From Dryococelus australis (lineage: Eukaryota > Arthropoda > Insecta > Phasmatodea > Phasmatidae), in NCBI GenBank assembly GCA_029891345.1, contig CM057000.1, forward strand, positions 137,066,663-137,130,662: a stretch of DNA of 64,000 nt, in the 5' to 3' direction. Shown here one piece after another: positions 22,935 to 34,202 of this stretch. The notes under the pieces are model-generated. The model was given only the letters and a program-made list of their open reading frames with translations. It was not told where the DNA came from and searched no databases. Each line of letters begins with the position of its first letter. Within the stretch, counting starts at the first letter, position 1. A program made the translations under genes and the position numbers.

Positions 22935-24950
22935 ATAGCTCCTCCATTTTCTCTCAAAATTGCTTGTTTTTACCCAAAAATCTGTTCAGAAATTAATTAC
23001 TTTACCCAAAAATGTCCCATTTCCCCCTAAAATCGCATGTTTTAACCAAAAAAAAACCTCAAAATTCCATTTTATACCCTAAAATTTCCCCGTTTTTTCC
23101 ATTTCACAAAAAAATCCCTGTAAAGGCCATATTTTCCCAGACTGGCGAGGCGGACTCGTGACTCCAATGAACTTGGAGCCAGGTGAGTGGATCGGTGTGG
23201 AACATTGACTTTTGACCCCAAAAATTACAAAAAAAAAAAAAAAAAAAAAAATCAAAGAATTCGAAAAAAAAAAAATCAAAAAATTATAAGATTAAACATA
23301 TTAAAATAATAAAATAAAATTCGAAAAACTTACTATTAAAAATTATTTAATAATTCTAAAAAAAATTCTAAAAAATCCAAAAAAACTATCCTAAAAAAAA
23401 AAAAAAAAAAAAAAATTGCAAACAAAATGTAAAATAATCGAAAAAATCTAAGAACATATCAAATTAATCTCACACTCATTTCACCACCCGATACAGCAAC
23501 CCCTACCCTTAGTTACCCACCTTCCAATACTACAAAACAAAGAAAAATCACAAAAATTGAGTAAAAAAATACCAAAAAATTGTAACTCCAGCATGACTCC
23601 TCACCAGACACCAGCCAAATAACCACCCATCAAACAAATCACCTGATTGTACCAACCATCTGTACCAATAAAAATGCTGACCACCACACCTCAGACATAC
23701 GAAACAAAATATGAGCTACCCTGCTGACCAGGAGTACTGGTGCATACGAGCCATAACCCAGCATAATTCAGTCATGCCACGCAGATCACATTGTATATGG
23801 AACATAACAACTAATCATTTTCATACCATCCATTAACCTCACCAACCATAACATACTAAGCGACAACCCTCCAGCATACCAACATTTTAAACCATCTGAA
23901 TGTACAATGAACCACCACAGCAAATAACAATACCAACAAAAAAAATACACACCAAACCATACCATTCGTTCAAACCCAACAATACTTCTGTAATGCTATT
24001 AACAATACAGGGCATATCAGCCACCATACTTTACACTTACTGATCAATCATAACAGTCGACTATATTAACTACCATTTCAGCCCACATAACTTCACCAGT
24101 TACACATATAAAGAAGCCATACCAACCACTATAACTCATGCATGCAATCTTCTCTACCAACCAACACAACACGAAATACGCCCATCGTTCATACCTCTTA
24201 TTATAACTCAAGCGTACCTCAACCATTTAGTCCACACTAACTTAACAAAATTCACTTACTGCTCATGCTTTCTGCTCTACTAGTCGACACTAGCCAAATA
24301 TATACCAGTCACTATATCACAATACCAACGAACCATTTATTATAACGGAAATCATACCAGAACACCCAACACCCCATATTCCATAACCAAAGATAAATTC
24401 AACTCAACCGCACCACCCAATACACCAAACACAATGTCCATCATAACTTAAGAGTACCAAGCAAAGATACAGCCGAGGACAGTCAATAACCTAACACACA
24501 TTCTACTTGTTCTGCGAACAAACCTTACAATCGACGATAACTCTAGCATACCTCAACAATTAATCCACACAGGCCATACAAAGCAAACATACAGTCCCAT
24601 ACCAGCGACACGCCATCTCATACCATCCACCATGCCGACTGACACCAGTCAAAATATACTGGCCACACATACAAAACCCTTGTAGCTCAAGCATGCCTTA
24701 GCATTACAGAACTCACCGGCACACACATAATGCCCACACCATTTGACATACACCAACGATTGCAAGACAGATATACTGGAAAACACATCACCCAACATAC
24801 CAACCATACCATCCATGTTAACCCAAGTGTAGCTAGCGAATGTATAGTCCAAACCAACTTGCAACAAAAACACTTCTTACCATTCGTCAAACTAAAATAA
24901 CTTAACCTACTAGACGCTCAAAAAATATAACGTACCTTAACCTACCAAAG
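22935..24950. repeat. G-poor A/C-rich decayed repeat block
   Basis: The plus strand is strongly depleted in G; I count 2-3 G per 60 bases at 23521-23580, 23941-24000 and 24361-24420. The first 170 bp show a loose CCCAAAAAT...CCATTTT period. Further on, phrases such as ATAACTCAAGCGTACCTCAA (24203) and ATAACTCTAGCATACCTCAA (24537) recur at irregular spacing, as does ACCAACCA. It reads as an old satellite with strand-biased composition. No gene is visible. Confidence 0.6.
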
Positions 24951-25063
24951 GCCAGAAAAAAAGTCTGGAAAAATCTACATTGTAATGTACACATAAATGA
25001 TTCCGGAAAATTTTCTTCCCGTGATTTGAAGTGTGCAAGCGGTGTCGTGTGTGCCACAAATTT

Positions 25064-25072
25064 TATATATAT

Positions 25073-25119
<47 letters not shown>

Positions 25120-25156
25120 TGTGTGTGGTGTATTATATATACACACACATATATAT
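25064..25156. repeat. (AT)n/(GT)n microsatellite
   Basis: Alternating AT runs are broken by a short GTGTGTG and followed by ACACACAC. It adjoins the foldback element starting at 25165. Confidence 0.95.
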
Positions 25157-25164
25157 TTTTTTAA

Positions 25165-25560
25165 ACAGGTAGATTCTCAATTAGACCGACAAACTTCAGG
25201 AGGAGAGTCTTCATGAAAAAGTAAAATGTAAACAATATGTGACACTTTATACCTAAACCGAATATTAAGGGAGGTACAAGCCCTTAAAAACGAGGGTTTA
25301 AATCGTATTTGTGCAAAATATCATTAACGAAGTAAAATACAACGGCAACTCTGGGAACATTATTGTATTTATCGGGACCTTCAACGTAAGAGCCGATATT
25401 TAGCACAAATGCGGCTAAAAATCACAAGTTTTTTTTTTAAGGGCTCGTACCTCCCTAAATATTCTGTTTAGGTATAAAGTGTCACATATGTTTTCCTTTT
25501 ACTTCTTCATGAAGAATCACCCCCCGGAAGTTTGTCGGTCTAATCGAGAATCATCCTGTA
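25165..25560. mobile_element. Foldback MITE with long inverted arms
   Basis: The left arm starts ACAGGTAGATTCTCAATTAG. The right arm ends with the complement of TACAGGATGATTCTCGATTA. Arms of about 120 bp pair closely (TTAGACCGACAAACTTC, TGACACTTTATACCTAAAC, GGGAGGTAC), and weaker pairing continues to roughly 160 bp, leaving a loop of about 70 bp. There is no coding capacity. A solo end is at 13168-13212. Confidence 0.9.
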
Positions 25561-25569
25561 TATGTCGAA

Positions 25570-25690
25570 GATAACTTTAAAGTCGAGCAAGGTTGCGCTC
25601 GCAGTTGAGAGACCCAAGGTTCCGAATCCCACTCACGACGACTTTGGACTCAGTGTTTATTTGTTGTTGGAGCACACCTGCCTACGAAAA
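25570..25690 (+). mobile_element. Possible tRNA-like SINE fragment
   Basis: It contains GGTTCCGAATCCC (B-box-like) about 35 bp after GTTGCGCTCGCAGTTGAGAG. No clear A box, body or poly(A) tail is visible, so this is a weak call. Confidence 0.25.
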
Positions 25691-26149
25691 CCTACAACCC
25701 TCTAATCACTTTTGTGAACCCCGCCAACCAGTATTGCTGCTATCGTCGTAACATTATCGCTGTGACTAAAGAACACGTTATTGCCCACGAACACACTGAA
25801 TTTACTGGTGACCACAAACGTCATTCTGTACTTTCCACCAAATTCTGGAATGACAAAAAAATTTTATTGGCACCACAATATCAATCGTCAAAAGAGTTCT
25901 CTGGTTGCCGACACAATTTCTTCGGGTCACCGCAAAATTGCTTTTTTTTTTTTTTTAAGTGCATTTTATTAATGACTCTGGTTTCACGTTATAAAATGAG
26001 TAATGATGTTTACAAATATTATTAATAATTTATTTTATGCACATCCGCTATACCTACGAGAGTTGTCATTATTAAAACGAAAATAAATGCGCATAAAAAC
26101 GATTATTACGGTTATTTTGTACAATTAATGACGCTGTATTCATATATAA

Positions 26150-26568
26150 AGGCTGTTCACGATAAAGTGAGCGTTTTTGAAATCGACCTTAGAAAAATGT
26201 CACTGCCTCTACCTGCATATGTTTTAACGGGTGCACTGAGTGACATGAGCCCAGTAATTTTGGTCACGATGGAGGGGAAAGTAATTACATATATTAACGT
26301 CGAACAAATGTGTTAGGTGATCACTTGTGGAAACTTAAATTATTTCTCTCCCTTCTGTATTTTGTAATGCACCGAAGTGTAAAAATGAGAGGATTTATAA
26401 AACATTAACTTTTATAATAATTTCACAGTTTCACTTGACTGACTCATGTATAAAGTTATGAGGCACATGGCAATGTTAATTTTACATAGGGCGGAAGAAC
26501 ACACAGCGTGCATACAAGTAGATCTTAAGCAGGGCTTTCAAAAGTGCTCATTTTACCGTGAACAGCGT
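26150..26568 (+). mobile_element. GGCTGTTCACGG MITE, full length
   Basis: It runs from AGGCTGTTCACGATAAAGTG to ATTTTACCGTGAACAGCGT, about 419 bp, with the long interior. Flanking TATA on each side fits a TA target. Confidence 0.93.
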
Positions 26569-26589
26569 ATACAGCCATGGAGAGTGTGG

Positions 26590-26690
26590 AGGTTAGGATG
26601 GCCTATAACACCGAGGTCTTGAGATCCGACGTGGGTAAATCACGAGATGAGTATGGAGCAGTGCTGAAATGCTATGAGCGTAGTAATAAA
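26590..26690 (-). mobile_element. SINE family A, 3' fragment
   Basis: TAACACCGAGGTCTTGAGAT and GGAGCAGTGCTGAAATG match the complement of the 3' part of the SINE copies at 29.2 kb and 63.5 kb. The tRNA-like head is missing. Confidence 0.55.
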
Positions 26691-26875
26691 GGGGGGTGGG
26701 AGAAGGGGGGCATACAATTCAAAATAAAAATACGCTGAAATTATTACCCAAAAATAAAGTCTTCCGAATTAATTTTTCAAAACACTTGATATGTGTATTC
26801 TAACAAAAAAATTTTCACAAAAAAAAAATACATGCATTTTTGTTTGATATGCAGCGTAAATCGAAATTTCTGACG

Positions 26876-27154
26876 TGTATTAACGTCGAATTAAATATCT
26901 TAGGTAACCATTTGTGATCACTTAAATTATTTCTTTCACTTTGTGTGTTTTTTATACATCTAAGTGTAAAAATGAGCAGATCTGTAAGCTATTTACTTTT
27001 CTAATAATTTAACAATTTCACTTGCCTACGCATGAATAAAGTGATGAGGCCTCGGGAAATGTTAATTTTACACGAGGCGGAAGAATACACGACGTGCATA
27101 GAAGTAGATCTTAAGCAGGGATTTCAAAAGTGCTCGTTAACCGTAAATAGGCTA
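26876..27154 (+). mobile_element. GGCTGTTCACGG MITE, 5'-truncated
   Basis: Similarity begins at TATTAACGTCGAATTAAATA and runs to the degraded right TIR (CTCGTTAACCGTAAATAGGC). The left half is absent. Confidence 0.85.
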
Positions 27155-27439
27155 TGTGTATGAACCAACACACCTGTTTCATCTTTGTTTTATTTCATAT
27201 TAATTAATTATTAAGTATTATAATTTATAAATACAATGCTAGTAAATGTTCGATTTAAAAATAAATAAGATACATTTATGTAAACAGGAGAGTAAAGCAC
27301 TTGTGATACCTTACAAATCTAGAAACTCACCAAACACGCTACATACGGGGTGATTTTCTCAAAGGTTTAGTTCGAAAAGTTTGAAGAAATGCAAACTAAC
27401 TGCATATATGGCACAACGTCATCGTCAGCTGGACCATTA

Positions 27440-27685
27440 GATACGTAAACAGTTGATCTAATAGGCAGGAACAGGGAAAGGATCGTTAGTTGCCTTTATC
27501 GAGGGATTATCCCGGCGTTCTCCGAGAGCGATCCTGGAAGATAGGGGAAAACGGAAAATAAGGATGTCCAGACGAGGAATCGAACCCACATCCTCCCAAA
27601 CGCAAGTTCGCGGTTTCCTCTCTCCACCACCGGGATTGGTGTGGGACGTTGGAGCTTCGGACTAATTACTGAGCCAGCCAAGGCC
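27440..27685 (-). mobile_element. tRNA-derived SINE (family B)
   Basis: On the minus strand it starts GGCCTTGGCTGGCTCAGTAA (A-box-like GGCTCAGT), continues to GGAGGATGTGGGTTCGATTC (B box GGTTCGATTC), then an unrelated body (GTTTTCCCCTATCTTCCAGG). It differs from families A and C. No poly(A) tail is visible. Confidence 0.6.
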
Positions 27686-27689
27686 TTTA

Positions 27690-29195
27690 AGTCACTGATA
27701 TTTTATTTCCCTTATTAATACCCTAATATTCTTACTAAATGTCGTATACAGTGAGGCCAGCAATTTTGAAAGTCTTACGTAATTTGGTATCTTTCCACCA
27801 ATTAATAGTTTGTTTTATGCCATTAATATTGGATGTTACATGATATGAGTGACTTGTAATGTTATGATTTGATAATGCTTGAACTAACAAATGCCTCTGT
27901 GAAGGGTCAACAAAAAAGTTTAATCAACTGTATATATTTGTTTGGCCACTCAAGCGATTGTCTTCGTCAGAAAATACAGCTCGGGAGTTTGTTTTGTAAT
28001 GTTTGTAACAATTAGGATAGTAACAGTCATTTTTGGTGCATTTATTGATGCTTAATGATGGTATCAACATCCTGATGAAACAAGTTCATCAGTATTTAAG
28101 AACATCCCACATTAATCATTTCGTAACCAGATGCAAAGAACCGAACGCAAGCCAGTACGGCGTCGTTGCCAGACAGAAGTTGCCACTTCGAAGATGCCAG
28201 AGCGCATGCTCAGAATATAGCGGATCTAGTTTTGCTGCGGCAGCAAAATGTTTTACTGGTGATAACACGAATGCTGTTGCTGCCAGCTAATTATTCGTGG
28301 CAGCCAATAAACTTTTTCTTTTTCAATAAAAATATGTCAAAGAGTACAAAATAACTTTCCTCCTAATCAATCTACGTGTTATTACGCACCACAATCTGAT
28401 TTTTTACTAACAAAATTTCGCCTTGGAAAGCATCAACTAAACAGTTTTTGTAGCCACTAACAAATTATTGTTTTTTTTTTTTTTTGTCTTGATTAAAATG
28501 TTTTTGCAAAATGCGTTCCCTGAAGCATCGAGAATGCAGATATGTTTAAATTTTGATTGGAAATATACTGTTCTGTCTGGTTTAAAAATTCAAACATGTA
28601 AATTGTAGTAAAATGTTTAAGAGCATCAAAAATAATATGCGTTCTTCTATAATATGCAAAATAAATCTTACTTTGCTGAAACTGTTAGCAGTAGGTCTAT
28701 TTATTTTTAATGGGTTCTCCATTTTATTCAGTCTAGTCTCCTTCAGGAGCCACTCTACTTCTATCTTAGGCCAGAGTAGAATGAAAGGCCTGTCGATCTG
28801 GCGTAGTCACCAACTCCACTTGGCGTCAAATTACTTTCATTCCGGCATGTGAAACGCTAAAGAATTGGAAGCGTGCTGGCTTCAACAAGCGAACACCTGT
28901 TTCTTCGAGTAAAGGAGAGAGAGGTGCAGTATAGTTATCGTAACAGATTAAAACACTCACTTATCCATGAAGAATGACGACAGTGATTGATTAGGTAGCG
29001 ATAAACATCAAAGTTGAACGTCACTATGAAACGGTAATTTAGCGATGAGTTGAATATCTTCCCTTAAACAGCAACATACTTGGCGTAGCACAGTACTAAA
29101 CCAATTTTACTATCAATTTTTTTTTCTTCTCAAAACAGAAAATTGTTAATATATATTTCATAAAGGTTTCTCACCACCTGTGTATTTCGTGGCCG
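27690..29195. other. No gene seen
   Basis: AT-rich sequence with short frames only. The frame at 28033-28290 has no recognisable domain. Confidence 0.35.
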
Positions 29196-29199
29196 TTTG

Positions 29200-29475
29200 T
29201 TTGTTGCGTCAAGTCAGTCATTGTGAGTGATTTGGGCGTCTCTTAACATCGAGGTCTTGAGAGCAGACGGGGGTGCAGAAATGCGAGTCAGGGTCAGCGC
29301 TGGAATGAACGAGCCGGAGGGGGGGGACGGGAGATACCCAAGAAAACCCGCTGACCAACGGCATCGTCCGGCACGATTCCCACGTGCGAAAATCCGGTGA
29401 CCCTGCCGGGGATTGAACCCCGGTTCGCCTTGGTGGGAGGCCAGCGTGCTAATCGCTCAGCCCATTTCGCAAAAG
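29200..29475 (-). mobile_element. tRNA-derived SINE (family A), minus strand
   Basis: Read on the minus strand, the head is GGGCTGAGCGATTAGCACGC (A-box-like) and GGGGTTCAATCCCC (B box). The body is GGGAATCGTGCCGGACGATG and GGTCAGCGGGTTTTC, and the 3' part is CTCTCAAGACCTCGATGTTA. It is closely related to 63315-63642. Confidence 0.82.
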
Positions 29476-29479
29476 AAAG

Positions 29480-30120
29480 TGCTATGCTTACACTAGGTGG
29501 AAACACCGGCATACACACATAAACGTTTCAGACTAAAGCTACAACAAATTCTAATTGCTCTTCCTTAGTCAAACGCTATGATTTGTAGTTGGATCTGTAC
29601 TACACTGAGATAGAGGTATATTTTACGCTGAGATGGCATCAGAAACACTAATGACTTGAACATGGCGCGCTACAGTATAGAAATTATGCGTCTCATGCTT
29701 ATAATAGTTTCGGAATACCTTTCTCATCTACACTATTGCTTTTAAAACAATAAGGTGACGGATGGACAAGAAAAATGAAGAAATATATTGAGAAACGAGC
29801 AAAATAATTAAAAGTAACTCCAGGAATGCATGGGATTAACGGTTCATCTGTCAAAACTGGATGGTCGGGAATAAAATGACTCTAGCCTAATGTTGTCACA
29901 AGTTTCTTTCAGCAGTATGCAGAGTCATCTCACATTACAGTTCTTTAATAAATACTAACAACAATATTGTGTATATCCGTATATTCTTCTGATACTACAA
30001 ATTCCACAATGCAACCCATTTCGAACTTGCAGATTTTGTTTAACTTTAACTGGCCCACTGGGACACAGTGCAAAAATACCGTTTTTCAAACCAAAATTTT
30101 TAAGTGAATTATTGGGGTAA
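29480..30120. other. No gene seen
   Basis: AT-rich flank of the 57-bp minisatellite. Nothing is recognised. Confidence 0.4.
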
Positions 30121-30149
30121 AAGAAAGGAGAGTTACTGCTGAGACACTG

Positions 30150-30772
30150 GTGCAAGGAAAGGAGAGTTGCGAAAACTTTGCAACTGTGTACTGTGAAATG
30201 TCACTGGTGCAAGGAAAGGAGAGTTACGACAACTTTGCAACTGTGTATTGTGAAATGTCACTGGTGCAAGGAAAGGAGAGTTACGACAACTTTGCAACTG
30301 TGTATTGTGAAATGTCACTGGTGCAAGGAAAGGAGAGTTACGACAACTTTGCAACTGTGTATTGTGAAATGTCACTGGTGCAAGGAAAGGAGACTTACGA
30401 CAACTTTGCAACCGTGTATTGTAAAATGTCACTGGTGCAAGGAAAGGAGAGTTACGACAACTTTCCAACTGTGTATTGTGAAATGTCACTGGTGCAAGGA
30501 AAGGAGAGTTACGACAACTTTGCAACTGTGTATTGTGAAATGTCACTGGTGCAAGGAAAGGAGAGTTACGACAACTTTGCAACTGTGTATTGTGAAATGT
30601 CACTGGTGCAAGGAAAGGGGAGTTACGACAACTTTGCAACTGTGTACTGTGAAATGTCACTGGTGCAAGAAAAGGAGAGTTACGACAACTTTGCAACTGT
30701 GTATTGTGAAATGTCACTGGTGCAAGGAAAGGAGAGTTGCGAAAACTTTGCAACTGTGTATTTTGTGAAATG
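30150..30772. repeat. 57-bp minisatellite, 11 copies
   Basis: Eleven 57-bp units contain GTGCAAGGAAAGGAGAGTTA and GACAACTTTGCAACTGTGTA. They differ at only a few sites; the first and last units share a GTTGCGAAAAC variant. Because 57 is 3 x 19 and the unit lacks stops in several frames, it gives overlapping open frames of about 200 codons on both strands (for example repeats of MSLVQGKESYDNFATVYCE). With three frames open at once and no flanking exon signals, a repeat origin is much more likely than a protein. Confidence 0.95.
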
Positions 30773-30829
30773 TCACTGGCGCAAGCTAAGGAAATTGATC
30801 CTAATTTCCTCTTAGGAAGTCAAAATCTC

Positions 30830-31930
30830 ACTGCTCCGCAAATGTAAGAGCCCCCGATATAAAAGGATCTATTTCGAGAAGGTGTTCCCAGTATATTTTA
30901 AGATTATTTATATAGAAAAGAGTTATATTGTGTTGTCGTTTTTGTACCGCTTTGGTCGGTAAGGAATAACCGCGAAAGCAGGTAGTGGTTTGTTGGAAAT
31001 GTGTTTCTTCAGGAAGTCGCATACTCAAAATGATCCTGCGCCTAAGGAAATTAGTGTAATTGACCCTCGTGATATAATATGTTGGAAGAGTTTTTTAAAT
31101 TTCATCTTTGTATTAGTAAGTTAGTTGGGCCGACGTAGGCGAACTTAAATTGATAAGTCTTACTTAGAGATGATGATGTCTCAATTTCTTTCAGAACATT
31201 TACCTTGTTGGTCACTATAGCTATACAATATCCACTTACAACAATGAATGAGTTCTACAAAAGCAACACTTTGCTGCAGGTTATTTTTAGTTAACTAATA
31301 AAAATTGTAGTCTTTTTTGCCGACGATTTTTTTAAATTAGAGTATTTAATTTTTATCCGACCGTTAGATCGAGATAACTCACAGGTTGGGAATTTTTCTC
31401 GCAGATTTCTCATGCAGGTAGTTGGCGAGTCTCACAGAGATATGGGAGAGTGCAGATATACTTCAGGTTAATTGCCGGTTATGAGAATATCAGTGTTTTT
31501 TTGCACCGTTCGCAGATTGATGCAAGCGGTGAAGGCTTTTTCAGTGTTATACCTTTTCCTCACTTTTGTGGCTTTCCGTACATATCTTATTCCATACAGC
31601 GTCGTAGATTATTGTGCTGGGAAGTAAGGTTAATAATATTTTATATGAATAAGCAAAACAGTAATTTTTTTTTAATGGTAAATTCATTTCAAGAAAGTTA
31701 TGCTTTATTTTTCCCATTTGTTACGCATTTATTTACAATGCATTACAACAAAACCAGGTAGTGATCTGATTAAAATGTGTTTTTGTTTTGGTTGATTCGT
31801 TCATTCTCCCGAGCCTTCTACAAAATATCTTGATAAGATTGATGCTATATACATTATGCTCTGGAAGCACCTGCTGTGATGAAGATACGTTTGTACAAAC
31901 TGCTGTGGCCGGTTTTGAACAAGCTCCTGT
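30830..31930. other. No gene seen
   Basis: AT-rich sequence. The 103-codon frame at 31450-31761 is not recognisable. Confidence 0.35.
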
Positions 31931-32409
31931 TAAAGGCCGTTCACGTTAAAGTGAGCACTCTAGAAACCAACCTTTGGAAAAAACAACCGCCCGCAACTGC
32001 GTATGTATAACCATGTGTGTCACCGCGTAGGCTGGGGATGAACACACCCAGTTATGTTGGCAGTGAAATGTGAAAAGTAGTTCTACGAAATAACGCGGTA
32101 TTGCAAGTGTAATGTTTACATTTATGGCTAGTTAAGCTGTTTGAAGTTTATTTTATACACTTTCAAGTAATTATTGGCGTAAAGATAATGTATTTACTGT
32201 AACGTCACGTGATCGGCGCAACGGTTCCTTCATGCTTGTCGCTTGGCTTTGCTTGTGTGGAGTGGTTCCGAAGCAAACTACAAATTTGGAAGCTGGAAGT
32301 TGACGTGTTTTAATATTTCTCATTTATTTTTCAGCTTATCTGGAATCATCATTGTTGTCTTATAGGTCGTACAGTGTTTAATTGTGTTGTAGTGATTTTG
32401 TGTAACTTC

Positions 32410-32570
32410 ATGAGTTCCAGTAAACTACGTACGAATAGTAGGCGTCAGGAAGATGATATAAATATCGCCGAAAGTATTTTATCTTTAATTCGTCGAGGAG
32501 AGACGTAGCCGTGTAAGGTGATCGAACGAGTTGCAGAAATGATGAAAATTTCAACTGCAACTGTCTGGAG
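32410..32570 (+). pseudogene. Transposase N-terminal HTH exon
   Basis: ATG 32410 opens a frame reading MSSSKLRTNSRRQEDDIN, then AESILSLIRRGET, a TAG stop at 32506-32508, and in the same frame KVIERVAEMMKISTATVW. A consensus 5' splice site follows (GGAG/GTAAGTG at 32571). The second part has the shape of a helix-turn-helix of the kind at the N-terminus of Tc1/IS630-type transposases (arthropod versions often read VxxRVAxxTGVSxxTVxR); this is family knowledge, not a search result. About 54 codons are visible if the stop is ignored. It lies about 480 bp inside the left TIR, as expected for a first exon. The catalytic exon was not found, so the product cannot be assigned beyond a likely DNA-binding domain. 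Confidence 0.55.
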
Positions 32571-32821
32571 GTAAGTGTAAACGTGTTTCCCCAAACAGGC
32601 TTTACAGCATGTTTTCCCCGCTTATCTCAAGTACGTTATTGAAGTAAATCATTGAAAAAGAACAAGTATAAATCGACAGTTAGAAACATGATGATATAAA
32701 CGGAAAGTTAAATAACAATTATAAAATAAATGAACGACAGGAGAAACGCAACATTAATATATTCATGTGAGTTCGCGAAGTACATGTTATATCCTAAGTT
32801 TGACAAATAATATTAAAAGTT

Positions 32822-33122
32822 ATCTGTACCTATCTACCTACGCCCATCTGTTTAACCTTTCTTTCAAAAATGTCTTTATAACAAGTGCAAATTTGGCAGT
32901 CAATAATTATACGTTAATTTTACACGTTTTTATATCACTGTGTAGTTTTGTAATGTAGACCTAACCTCAAATACATCTGTACGTATCTATTTACGCCCAG
33001 CCATGTAACCTTTCTTAAATCTGCCTTGATAACAAGTGCAAACGTGCCTGTCAATAATTATACATTAATTTGACACGTTTTGAAATCACTGTGTTATTGT
33101 GTAATGTAGGCCTAACCTCAAA
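32822..33122. repeat. 153-bp tandem duplication
   Basis: ATCTGTACCTATCTACCTAC (32822) and ATCTGTACGTATCTATTTAC (32975) begin two copies that share ACAAGTGCAAA, GTCAATAATTATAC and a GTAATGTAGRCCTAACCTCA ending. It lies inside the 3.96-kb element and is an additional change to it. Confidence 0.85.
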
Positions 33123-33751
33123 CTTGTGTTCATGTAGTTATTCATCCCAAGTTACAGTGTTAAGTTTTACTATTGTTAACGTAACATAAACGTCGCAGTT
33201 TGATGCTACACCGAAGGTGTTCCAACATATAAACTATTCAATCTTGAAGCTGGTTTTGTTAACTATAGACCTATAGCTGTGCTTGTTGCCGACATTCTTT
33301 CGTGATGCAAGTGTAGGCCTAATTGTTTTATTTGTTAATGCTTGCCGCAATAAGAATTAGAAAGTATTTACAATTAATTGTCAACAGTTAGGCCTATAGA
33401 ACAATTCCATGTTTAAATTTCGAAATGGACGTTCGACAAGACAATTTGCTACCTTTTGAGAAATATTAACGTAGATAGTATGTGTTGTTGAGTAGGCATA
33501 ATTGTTTGTAATATCTGCCACTTTGGCCGCAAAAATATTGTAGTTATTGAAATTTAATGTAACGGTAAATTACACGTCATAGTCAACACCCCAGACTCCC
33601 AGAGCTCATGTTTACTTGCAAATGCATGTTTTGTAAAGGTTAGATTACATTACGCAGTGTATGTGTTAAATTAAGTATTTCTAAAGAAGCTGCATGAGCT
33701 AGCTTTCAATAAGGACCGGGCTACAATGGACATACCAAACACATTCACAGT

Positions 33752-34202
33752 TATAGCGATAAGCACATACAAAACACAAAATCACAGTGGCCTGGCTACA
33801 ATTGATATAACAATAATAATATTATTTTGTTTTTGTTGCTACATTTGTATGGAAAAAATTAAGGTCTGTACATAGAGTTGGTAGTGGGTTTTTTCAAAAA
33901 TAAATATTTTCAATTGATCTGAGACATTTTTTAAATGGTAAATTATTTACATTTCAATTTTTACTATAAAAATTACCTAAAAGCGTTACGAAACTTCCGT
34001 GGTTGTGATTATCCATAAGTAAACAAAAGAAAATATCTTCTCGAGGAATGAAGTCAAAACACACACTTTCTTGATTTGAAAATAAGTTTTTCAATTGATA
34101 ACATAGTATAAGTGTCGGGGCTTCTGATTGGCTGTTTATTGACGCACAGCTATAGTAACAAGGAAAGTTAAAAGAAGTGCTTATCGCTATGCACAGTAAC
34201 TT
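33752..34202. mobile_element. Possible small inverted-repeat insertion
   Basis: AGTTATAGCGATAAGCAC near 33755 and GTGCTTATCGCTATGCACAG near 34178 are inverted copies of each other. They may bound a 450-bp insertion within the 3.96-kb element. Arms are short and the target duplication is not visible. Confidence 0.3.

Noticed and set aside
22089-23030. Series of seven similar 62-77-codon frames
   Set aside because: Produced by the phase shift of the 121-bp satellite. No start or splice signals and no domain.
22077-30772. CRISPR array
   Set aside because: The repeats at 22 kb and 30 kb are contiguous tandem units without unique spacers, and the sequence is eukaryotic.
30133-30815. Frames of 196-221 codons on both strands
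   Set aside because: All arise from the 57-bp minisatellite; several frames are open at once, which argues against coding.
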